Source: Luidia sarsii
Taxonomy: Eukaryota; Echinodermata; Asteroidea; Paxillosida; Luidiidae
DNA length: 64,000 nucleotides
Direction of reading: 5' to 3'
NCBI GenBank assembly: GCA_949987565.1
Contig: OX465102.1
Location: forward strand, 23,178,453-23,242,452
Part shown: positions 43,801-54,200 of the stretch, one piece after another
How the letters are laid out: every line of letters begins with the position of its first letter
How positions within the stretch are numbered: the first letter of the stretch is position 1
The notes under the pieces: generated by a model
Database searches by the model: none
What the model saw: the letters and a program-made list of their open reading frames with translations, nothing else
Told to the model about the DNA's origin: nothing
Made by a program: the position numbers and the translations under genes

Positions 43801-46198
43801 ACCGGACAACACGTGAGTCCAAGCTGTCCTCTAACAGATGGTCCACCATCATTCTCCCCTTGGAGAAACGCACTTTCGTATTGTGTTATAAATTAGAATA
43901 TCGGGTTACATTGTGGCCTTAGCATAACGCTGCAGTGCTTGAATAGGTCCACCCCCAGACATGTATGACCCGTGACTCAGGACTTAGTCTTGACTTTTCC
44001 CATGACTCAGACACGGACTCAAGTCATGGTAGCAAATGACTGTGATGTTCTTTATACGGCAGTCAGTTGTTCACTGTAAGGCAAGCTTGAGCATATTCAC
44101 AACTCCAGTATGGACTGTGTACTGTTATTCATGTGACCGGGTGGACATTGGTGCCACTTTTGACAGACAGACGATAATGACTTCTCTCCTGATAGGCCAA
44201 CTGTGAGTAGACTGGAGGAGGGGATATGCCATAGCATTTAATGAGGCTGAGGTGGGGCTCTTGACTGACAGGCAATATCGACTCCTGATAGGCCAGCTGT
44301 GGGTAGACTGGAGGAGGGGGCATGCCATAGCATTGAATGAGGCTGAGGTGGGTCTCTTGACTGACAGGCAATACTGACTCCTGATAGGCCAACTGTGGGT
44401 AGACTGGAGGAGGGGGCATGCCATAGCATTGAATGAGGCTGAGGTGGGGCTCTTGACTGACAGGCAATACTGACTCCTGATAGGCCAACTGTGGGTAGAC
44501 TGGAGGAGGGGGCATGCCATAGCATTGAATGAGGCTGAGGTGGGGTTCTTGACTGACAAGCAATACTGACTCCTGATAGGCCAACTGTGGGTAGACTGGA
44601 GGAGGGGGCATGCCATAGCATTGAATGAGGCTGAGGTGGGGTTCTTGACTGACAAGCAATACTGACTCCTGATAGGCCAACTGTGGGTAGACTGGAGGAG
44701 GGGGCATGCCATAGCATTGAATGAGGCTGAGGTGGGCCTCTTGACTGACAGGCAATACTGACTCCTGGTAGGCCAGCTGTGGGTGGACTGGAGGAGGGGA
44801 TGGGATATGCCATAGCATTTAATGAGGCTGAGGTGGGGCTCTTGACTGACAGGCAATACTGACTCCTGATAGGCCAGCTGTGGGTTGACTGGAGGGGGCA
44901 TGCCATAGCATTGAATGAGGCTGAGGTGGGGCTCTTGACTGACAGGCAATACTGACTCCTGATAGGCCAGCTGTGGATGGACTGGAGGAGGGGGCATGCC
45001 ATAGCATTGAATGAGGCTGAGGTGGGGCTCTTGACTGACGGGCAATACTGACTCCTGATAGGCCAGCTGTGGGTAGACTGGAGGAGGGGACATGCCGTAG
45101 TATTGAATGAGGCTGAGGTGGGGCTCTTGACTGACAGGCAATACTGACTCCTGATAGGCCAGCTGTGGGTAGACTGGAGGAGGGGGCATGCCATAGCATT
45201 GAATGAGGCTGAGGTGGGGCTCTTGACTGACAGGCAATACTGACTCCTGATAGGCCAGCTGTGGGTGGACTGGAGGAGGGGATATGCCATAGCATTGAAT
45301 GAGGTTGAGGTGGGGCTCTTGACTGACAGGCAATACTGACTCCTGATAGGCCAGCTGTGGGTGGACTGGAGGAGGGGATATGCCATAGCATTTAATGAGG
45401 CTGAGGTGGGGCTCTTGACTGACAGGCAATACTGACTCCTGATAGGCCAGCTGTGGGTGGACTGGAGGAGGGGACATGCCATAGCATTGAATGAGGCTGA
45501 GGTGGGGCTCTTGACTGACAGGTAATACTGACTCCTGATAGGCCAGCTGTGAGTAGACTGGAGGAGGGGGCATGCCATAGCATTGAATGAGGCTGAGGTG
45601 GGGCTCTTGACTAACAGGCGATACCGACTCCTGATAGGCCAGCTGTGGGTGGACTGAAGGAGGGGACATGCCATAGCATTGAATGAGGCTGAGCTCTTGA
45701 CTGACAGGCACTACTGACTCCTGATAGGCCAGCTGTGGGTGGACTGGAGGAGGGGGCATGCCATAGCATTGAATGAGACTGAGGTGGGGCTCTTGACTGA
45801 CAGGCAATATCGACTCCTGATAGGCCAGCTGAGGGGGGCATGCCGTAGCATTTAATGAGACTGAGGTCAAGCTCAACTTGGAGTGAACGTACACTGCACC
45901 GATCCAAATGGTTTGATACCCTTTTTGTGTGCTTTCTCTTTGCAACAACAGACCCCCGGTGGATCTCCAGCTTCCTCGGCCAGAGAGGCCCTACTTTCAG
46001 CCCATCGTACCCCAGGCCGCTTTGCCTCAGCCCAGAGAGAGGGTCCAGTTCAAGGAGAAGACTGTGTCCTCACTGACCGTGTCATCCACCTCCTCCTCCT
46101 CCTCCTCCTCCTCCTCCTCCAAGGGTCAGGCGTCGTTCAAGAAAAGGAAGTTTGGTGGTGGAGCCCGCTCAATAAGACAGAGGGATGCGGATACGTGA
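37888..46198 (+). CDS. WBP4: WW domain-binding protein 4 (formin-binding protein 21), splicing factor
   Basis: A spliceosomal protein whose WW domains bind Pro-rich splicing factors. Exons: 37888-37960, 38517-38651, 39483-39600, 40755-41006, 42414-42514, 43472-43812, 45952-46198, all AG/GT and phase-continuous. The start codon is probably completed by an upstream exon, giving about 422 aa. The N-terminal U1C/matrin-type C2H2 finger uses Cys13, Cys16, His30 and His36 ([30 protein letters not shown]). A helical Lys/Glu segment follows, then an Ala/Thr-rich linker, one WW domain (Trp175 ... YYW ... Trp197, Pro200), an acidic Glu/Lys/Val repeat, the conserved NPYGGW, VDLQLP and VQFKEKTV blocks, poly-Ser, and the FKKRKF...RQRDADT terminus. 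The tail motifs firmly identify WBP4. The second WW expected from vertebrate proteins was not found. Confidence 0.92.
38680..39322 (+). repeat. CCCTCT polypyrimidine tract, about 640 bp
   Basis: It is a nearly pure pyrimidine run of ctccct and related hexamers in WBP4 intron 2, starting about 30 bp after the donor. Long open frames on both strands (Ser/Pro/Leu or Arg/Glu/Gly only) are artefacts. Confidence 0.95.
39712..40292 (+). repeat. 20 bp minisatellite, about 29 copies
   Basis: The unit is ccggcccgtcagattcccaa, with agactccc, tatattccc-type and 19 bp variants clustered in blocks. It is in WBP4 intron 3. Proline-rich open frames (PNRPVRFPT) are repeat artefacts. Confidence 0.95.
41125..41252. 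repeat. Interspersed MITE-like repeat copy
   Basis: The sequence gacaatgagcgatgcacaga ... gatgaaatccaccc matches the family at 2.1, 22.7, 28.9 and 42.1 kb. Confidence 0.5.
41374..41905. repeat. 23 bp minisatellite, about 23 copies
   Basis: The unit cccatgcgccttgaagaccc plus agt is extremely homogeneous, except at the right end. It lies in WBP4 intron 4, within the gene for the WW domain and between its two halves. All three minus frames are open because the unit has no stop in any phase. Confidence 0.95.
43520..43735 (+). repeat. Coding GAG/AAG-rich repeat in WBP4
   Basis: An 18 bp repeat (gaggtgaagaaggaggtt) encodes EVKKEV units and then poly-Glu (residues about 244-315). It keeps the frame and probably forms a highly charged flexible segment or single alpha helix. 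Confidence 0.85.
44190..45840. repeat. 96 bp minisatellite, about 17 copies
   Basis: The unit includes tgactcctgataggccagct, then gtgggtagactggaggaggg, gcatgccatagcattgaatg and aggctgaggtggggctcttg. At 96 bp it equals 32 codons, so the minus strand shows a 607-codon open frame ([20 protein letters not shown] units) that I judge non-coding. It is in WBP4 intron 6. Confidence 0.93.
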
Positions 46199-46249
46199 TG
46201 GCGACAAGCAGCAACATCTGTGCAGATTCTGACCAGAAATAAGGACTGC

Positions 46250-46690
46250 TGTGGACTCTAACATGAATAGCCTACTGGTGTGGACTTTCATATGAGTAGT
46301 CACTGCTGTGGACTGTGATGCAAGTACCCAGTACTGTACACTGATAGTCTGATACAAGTACCACTGCTGTACACTGATACAAGTACCTACTGCTGTGGAC
46401 TGTGATGCAAGTACCCAGTACTGTACACTGATACAAGTACCACTGCTGTACACTGATACAAGTACCCACTGCTGTGGACTGTGATACAAGTACCCAGTAC
46501 TGTACACTGAAACAAGTACCACTGCTGTACACTGATACAAGTACCCACTGCTGTGGACTGTGATACAAGTACCCACTTCTGGGATATAAATACTACTCTT
46601 GTTGATTCTCACGCAAGTACCGGTAGCTACTGCTGTGGACTTCAATATGTAGAGCCCACTGCTGTGGACACTGATTCAAGTACCCATTGC
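46250..46690. repeat. Tandem repeat in the WBP4 3' UTR
   Basis: Copies of ctgctgtggactgtgataca and agtacccagtactgtacact alternate from about 50 bp after the WBP4 stop, so they would be transcribed in its 3' UTR. Confidence 0.85.
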
Positions 46691-47042
46691 TATCAGTGCT
46701 GCACACAAAGGCTACTGGCCAACAGCTTCCATCCCAGTGTGTGGGTCGGCTACAATGGGATGGATTTGAAATCGTCCAGGACTAACTTTGATTCTGATCA
46801 GGCATGGAGCTGATTACAAACTGCCTTTGTGGGGGAGGAACCAGATTTTCTCATTCAGAGGCGTTTCCAACTAAGCTTAGAGATTCCCACCTTGTGCTCA
46901 TGCGAGTACACCTACATGTAATTGCATAAGCCTCTTGGAGTTCACTTCAGAACCCGCAGTGTAACCTTTGAGAAATTCAAAATCCTGTGGAATGTTTTAA
47001 TGAGCAACGAAATGAGGAGTATTGAAAGAAAAACTTTGTGAA

Positions 47043-47048
47043 AATAAA
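47043..47048 (+). terminator. WBP4 poly(A) signal candidate
   Basis: AATAAA is followed 35-60 bp downstream by ggtggttttttattgtttgt, a GU/U-rich element. This would give a 3' UTR of about 870 nt. Confidence 0.5.
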
Positions 47049-47848
47049 TATTCCAAACAAATCCAAACTTTCAGTGCATTGGTGGTTTTTTATTGTTTGT
47101 TTGTTCAGAGTAAATCTGCACTTTTAAAATTGCTTATCAGATAAAAGAAAATAGAATATTAATTATATAGCATAGATTCACTTTCAAAAAGTGGACAGAA
47201 TAGTTTGAAAAATTGAAGAAAAAAATAATAATAAAACAAATAATTATAGAGAAAGAACAAAATATTCTTATAAAATGTTATCAAATTCTAAAATCATCAG
47301 AAAAAGATCCGACAAAACAAGACAGGCATTTTAAAAGTCGTAGTACAAATTTCAAAAGTCAAGGGTGGTCTCCAGTGACACCTTGTGGAAATGTCTCATT
47401 TTCTGAGTGGGCGGTGATCTGAAAAGAATGGACAAGCTCAACGTTTGGGAGCCGAGTGCTCTGTGCATTGTCAGGAGTCACCGCAAAACAAGGAATTCCC
47501 CTGGAATTTTGTGAGTCACACATGTACCTAGGTGGCAACCAATAATGCTCAGTAGATGAGTTTGGGTATAATTGTGGATGCCGTATGTTGAGGTTCCACG
47601 GGTCACAGTTTGGATAGGGAATGAGTCCATACTGTAATATGTGCATGTACACATAGAAACATTTAGTACTACTGTGCAAGGAAAACATCGTCTTCTAATT
47701 GTTTTTGTCCTGTATTCCTCTCTTTTGATGTGAATGTAATAGTTGTATATTTTCCTTTTTAAAATCTTTCTTCTACTGAATGTCTTGTGTTTTTACATAC
47801 CTTTTTAGTGTTATATAAAAACGCAATTCAGTCTTTGACTGCGATGTT

Positions 47849-47854
47849 TTTATT
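47849..47854 (-). terminator. PRCP poly(A) signal candidate
   Basis: TTTATT on the plus strand is AATAAA on the minus strand, about 370 nt after the PRCP stop. A plus-strand AATAAA lies a few bases away (about 47,859-47,864), so the two convergent genes may share or overlap end signals here. Confidence 0.35.
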
Positions 47855-48223
47855 TTGAAATAAACCAATAATAATAATAATAATAATAATCAGATATACC
47901 ATACAGTACACTCCCCGTTGCACATGCTAAGGTGCTATTGATTTTGTGGAGATTTTTTTTCAAGCATGATTCTGACCCCTGAGACGGCAAGTTTTAGAGA
48001 TAAACACCTGGGGTTGATGCATCAAGGGTGAGGCGGGGTCACCTCATAGTTTGATATGCATGGAAGGCCCTTCACCAAACCACCGTCTACTTGCTACTTT
48101 CACATTGGTTAGCCTGAAATCTCATCAAAATGTCAGAGGTTTTGGAAAAAGTTATCGACCACCGATATTATTGACAGGCGTCCACAAGGATGGAGTGGTC
48201 TTTTCAGGGGGGGGGGAGACAGC

Positions 48224-51200
48224 CTACTGCTTCTTAGGAGGAAACTCGGCGATCCATTTCTTGATGTTGGCCTTCTCCGTGTCGCGAGCGGCCGTCACTG
48301 AGGGGGGGTCGTCCTTGTTGGCGCCGCGGAGGTCCAAGTGGTGCGCCCCCTCCGGAATGGTAACAGCCACCAGGCTGGCCGAGACGTCCTTCAGCACTCC
48401 GCCCGCTGACCAGGGGTCCAGCAGCCCATTGCTTGTGTGGAGAGAAATAAGGAGTAGGGCATTCACTGGCTGTGGCCGGGAGAATCGTCTGTGGGACTTG
48501 TGTCTGCAGCCCCAGGGTAGCGATGATATAATTATGCCGTGTCCTCTTAGATCAAAGGCATCACCACTGACCACATTTCCGGCAATCATAGACTGTTTCC
48601 TGTGCACCTCAAATCACTCTCCGTAATTTAGTCCGGTGCAAAAGTACCACCGCCAAGGCTTCAAATTCAGAAGTTCCGGCACAAAGTGGTTCACAGTAAG
48701 GTCTCTTGTCAAAAAGATCATCGGTTGAGTGCCGGTTGAATTCATCCGACCGATAAAATTTCCCCCGGTAGAAAGCCGATTGTATTGGACTATTGGGTGA
48801 AAAATTCATGATGGCTATCCGGTGGAAACGACATCGGACGGGTCAAATCATCTAAGACCCAACCGATGATCTTTTTGAAAAGAGGTCTAAGTGGCACTGT
48901 GAAATCGGCCAAAAGATTTCTGAAACCCACCTGAAGACAATGTTGCTGGCTGCCGAGATGTTCTTGCCCCAGTACTGTATTTCAGTCCAGTCCGGTCGTG
49001 GCACCACGTTCCACGTGGCCTTGCAGCCCTGTGCATAGGCGGCATAGTCCCAGGCCGAGGGTTGGAACATGTCCTGCTTACCATCCGTGCAGTACGGCAT
49101 CACCATCTCCGTGCAAGCCTGCAACCATGTATTGAAACGGCAGCAATTTTCAAAGTTTCTCACTCGGTTGAGTTAGTGCACGAGAACAAAGCCATGTCTC
49201 CATAAGGATACAGGTTCAGGTATGTGTGTGTGTGTGGGGTGGGGTGGGGTGAGGGTGGGTGTTTGTTTGTGTGTGGGTTGGGAGGGGGTACAAGCTGGGG
49301 CAGAAGACAATCATACCTATGAATTACGAGGCCCCGACGTTTGGATCCTAGCAGGATCTATTTTCGGAATCAAGTCCCATTTCTGTCAAATTTTTCTTTG
49401 CCACTGTGGATCATCCAACACCGAGGGCCCAGCCAGGTCTTCCTTTCATTTGTTTGTGTTGAAAGTTTGAAGAGAAGCATTGCTGGAATAACCACACAGA
49501 AAAAAAAATACACGCAGATCGAGGACTGAGACACCAGGGGCCAATTTCATAGAGCCGCTTAAGCGTCAAAATGTGCTTGAGCGCAAAAACTCATGAGCCA
49601 CAGGATCCCCTTGCCTACACAAACATCACTTTTGTTTCACGCTAAGTAAAGAAGAGTGGAAAACAAGTCAAAAGCAATGGACATCACATCAAAGTGCAGT
49701 TTGTAATCCTGCTTACACGAGGAAAACTTTTTCTGCTTAGCAGACTTTCACGCTTAAGCGGCTCTATGAAATTGGGCCCAGGCTTGAAACACCATGACGC
49801 TGTAACCACCTGAGCTATCCAGCAACCACCTTTTCAAAATGTGCATTCTGCCTTTGAGAAAGGTCCCGCTAGGATCAAAACATTGAGCCCTCCTCATCTT
49901 TGTCATCTTCTGGTAGTGAACAGACATGTGCATCTAAACCCACACGGCACGAGTACGTAGATCCCAAACCCCAACTATACTGTACACACCGGTGCACGGC
50001 TACTCTACCTGGAAGCTCCACCCTCGGTCTCCCATGGCAGTCGTGGAGGTCTGGGAGGTGTCAAAGCACTTTGCTTGGCCCGTGTAGTTGTAGTAGACAT
50101 TGACGGCTGCAGCCAGTTCCTGCAAGACCACAGACACCGTGGCATTCAGCGTCTTGAAGTGAGAACATACAGCCTGCAATTTTTGTTTGGGGGGGGGAAA
50201 CAAACATTCTAATTGAAAACAATTTGCCATGAGATATCAGTCTATTTCTAATGGAGGTAGAAAGTAAAGGGTGGTTTTGTGGTGTATGAGATCATGTGAG
50301 AAAACAGCTCTTTTGTGTGAAAATCGAGTTTATGAAATTGCCAACTTTGAAGAATGGCAAAGAAAACTTTGACTGGACCGGGACTTGAACCATCTGAGCT
50401 ACGGTATACAGCCCTTAGATGGTGGCTTTCCCAAAATAGTCAACCAGTCTGTGCTGGGGTGTGGGTGCCAGTCAGAAGCATTCAATCATTAATTACTGTA
50501 CATTTCCAGGGATCACACCCCTGCTTTCATTCAGTTGCAAACAACCAATTGTTGTAAACCTGCAGCCGGTTTCAAGAAAATTTGCGTAAGTTATGCAACG
50601 TACAAATGTTGCGCAAGTCTTGCGCCACAATGACTATTTTCAGCACTATTTAGAAAAAGCAGCAAAATGTTGCGTAAGTTATGCAACAAAATGCTGCGTA
50701 TGCAGTTAACATTTTTTTCCAAATTGTTCAAAATTTCCCAGTCAGTCAGTTTTTCCTTAAATTGTGGATGTTGTGGACAATAACAACTTAAGAATAGCAC
50801 TTACAAACTCACGCACTCTTTCCAAATGGTAAGTCAAATGATTAAAAAGTGGATTGCGACTGAAAAAGCCGAACAAAGCTTGCCTGAAACAGTGAAATGT
50901 GACATACCCGGAGGCACTGTCCGGACTGCACTCGCTTGGTTTGCACATACAATGTACGATTCACCCACAACCATGTGGAGATAAATGGCTGGTTGTGGTG
51001 ACGTCGAATATTCATCCGCGCACAGAATTGTGGGATGAAACTTTTGGATAGCGTTCACACACACAGTGCCCGGCAAAGAATCGCGCTGTTTTCAAAAGCA
51101 AATGCAAGAACTACGATTCGGGTCACGATTCAAATTGCAATTAAGAGAGATTTTAGTGTGCACAAACACACACAAAAGGCATATGAATTGCGATTCAAAA

Positions 51201-54200
51201 ATCAAAAAGTGAATCACGCTTGTTCGTGTTAGAGTGAAGGCCCCTTTCAGTGATATCTTTATGCTGTTATTGTTCAACATGAGGTAAATACAAAAAAAAA
51301 CTGTTGCCAACTGCTCACTTACTAAAGTGACCTGCAATACACAAATTTCAAAATTTGGTGGGCACTGACATTTCAATCCTCGCAGGACCTTTCTCAAAGG
51401 CAAAGTTACCAAGTTGAGAAAGGTCCTGCTAGGATCGAAACATCAGGCCCTCTAACATTTGAGATCTACTGTTCAACAGTTGGATAAACAGATCTATCTT
51501 TACACAATGTGCTGAAAAAAACAGAAAATGTCCGAATGAACGAAGCACGAAGCCCTTACAGCGTGGGGTTTGGATTCTAGATGCTCTGTGGTGCATTCAG
51601 GGCAGTTTGGGAACACTTATGACTTTAAGCTGAGTGACAGATTTTAAGCTTTTTCAAGGCATACACCCAACAAATTTAATTTTTGTTTACACAACATGAA
51701 AAGTAAACATCAAAGTTGTTCACCTGATCTCAGCATGTGTTTTAAATAATAGTTAGGGGAGAAGAAATATCCTTCTTCTTTTTTTACGTATTTTCTTTTT
51801 TTTAAAGCCGAATTTTAAAAAACGCAGAAATCCACGGATCAGTGGAAAACTTGCATGCCTGTATAGGACAGGTAGGATGCTCAGTAACAGTACCAATAAC
51901 CCACCTCTACTGGGAAGGCTGGGAGAGGTTCCAGGAAGGAAGCGTTGTACGGGTAATTGACCATGGCCAGATTGAACCAGGTGCCGCTCAGCCAGTCCTT
52001 AATCTCCTCCACATCCGCCAGGGTCTGTACGTCCTTGCACAGCCGCAGCGACTTCTGCAGGAGCCCCATCCCAGAATCTGTGTTCGGCATCAAATCAAAT
52101 AAACGCGAAGGCCGAAAAGAGTCAGGAAAAAACTGTCCCAAACTGGCCACGGCGTGATGAGGTAGGGTGGCCGGTTACGTTCCTTTCAACCTCCTCCCCC
52201 CCACCTCCCTCCCTCTCCGGCTCTAGAGGGAGCCGTGTACCCATTCGCTGCTGGGTGGACAGAGAGAGTTTTCCCAGCATCTAGTCAGAAATGAACGTAT
52301 CTTTGTGTTTTACTAAAAAATTAGTTGGTGCTACCTTAGCACACTCTGGTTGTCCTCAATTTGAATAAGAAAAATAAGCAACCTCCAAGTTATGTGTGAT
52401 GATGGGCATTACTATTTGTTGACATACATGTACATGTACCCTGGCTGTAGAAAAAAAGAGTATACATCAGGAGTGCTGATAATCTATTATCCCCCTACGA
52501 GTGTTCAGAAAGTGCCAAAGTTTACCCATTTATATTGACCAGTTGGACTCGAAGTCCTTAATAACCTCATCGAATCAGGTACCTTCTGCACCCCACCTTC
52601 ATCCACAGCCCTTGTCATAATGACATCATTAATTTCCATAGGGAATAAAAGGTAAGCTAACCTCCCACACTATCCATGACCTTGGGTCAAACTGCCAAAC
52701 CAGATGTGGAAGTGGAAGCACAAACCAGTACACAGGGCCCTCCAATGTCCAATGGTAACATTCAAAGACATGCACAGCTACAGTACTTAGCCAACAGTCA
52801 TATACTAAGTGAACAGTACAGCTTCCTGTGCTACACATGTACGTATGTCATCAACAAAACACACACAAGTCCTTTACAGATCTACATGTAGCATTACATT
52901 GATGCATGGGTACTATGGTAGTGATATAAAATGCATTGCATTACTGTATTCTTCCTATAAGACAAACTAACATCATAATGATACAGGATTCTGTATGTCC
53001 TCCCCTGGGTATTTTAGGCCAGCTTTTAGGCCACCCCCGCCAAATTTTCAACGGCCAAATGTTGACCATTTTATCACCGAGTGTCAGCAACTGCCGGCAC
53101 ACTGCTGAACGTACAGGTTTTGCCGAGTTTATCAATGATCGCCCAGCTGGCTCGGATGGTCTTGGTGCAGACAGGGTTGACCTCGGTAAAGTCATTGGTG
53201 ATGATGGAGGCGGCCGCATTGCAGTCAGTCAGGTTTGGAAACTGCCAGATGGGTGCTGAGGCTGCGATGGAACTGTGAACAGAGAGAGAGAGAGAATGAG
53301 AGGCATGCATGATACAGGGAGAAAGGGAAGAGAGAGAGAATGAGAGGCATACAAGATACAGGGAGAAAGGGAAGAGAGAGAGAGAGAATGAGAGGCATAC
53401 AAGATACAGGGAGAAAGGGAAGAGAGAGAGAGAGAATGAGAGGCATACAAGATACAGGGAGAAAGGGAAGAGAGAGAGAGAGAATGAGAGGCATACAAGA
53501 TACAGGGAGAAAGGGAAGAGAGAGAGAGATAGAGAGGCATACAAGATACAGGGAGAAAGGGAAGAGAGAGAGAGGGGGAGAGGGGAAAAGAGGGAGAGTG
53601 CGAGAAAGGGAATGGGAAAGGAGGGAGAGAGGGAGAGAGGGTGAAAGAGAGATAGAGGGGGAGAGAGGGAGAGAGGGGAGGGAGAGAGGTAGAGAGGGAG
53701 GGAGAGAGGGAGGGAGGGAGAAAGGGAGAGGGGGAGAGAAAGGAGACAAACAGGGAGAAAGGGAGAGGGAGGGAGAGAGGGAGGGAGGGAGAGAGAGAGG
53801 AGGAGAGAAAGGAGACAATCAGGGAGAAAGGGAGAGGGGAGAGAGGGAGGACGAGAGATGGAGTAAACGAGAGTGAGACAGACTGAGAAATGGGGACAGA
53901 GTTAAAGAGACTGAAATAAGTGATGAGGGAGAGAAACAGTAAGAGAGGAGAGCAAGAGAGGAGAGCAAGAGAGGAGAGCAAGAGAGGAGAGCAAGAGAGG
54001 AGAGCAAGAGAGGAGGGGAGAGGAGAGGAGAGGAGAGAGGAGAGGAGAGGAGAGGAGAGGAGAGGAGAGGAGAGGAGAGGAGAGGAGAGGAGAGGAGAGG
54101 AGAGGAGAGGAGAGGAGAGGAGAGGAGAGGAGAGGAGAGGAGAGGAGAGGAGAGGAGAGGAGAGGAGAGGAGAGGAGAGGAGAGGAGAGGAGAGGAGAGG

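Noticed and set aside
44125..45948. 607-codon minus-strand frame as a gene
   Set aside because: The unit is a 96 bp minisatellite in a WBP4 intron; no start context, splice structure or similarity to a protein family.
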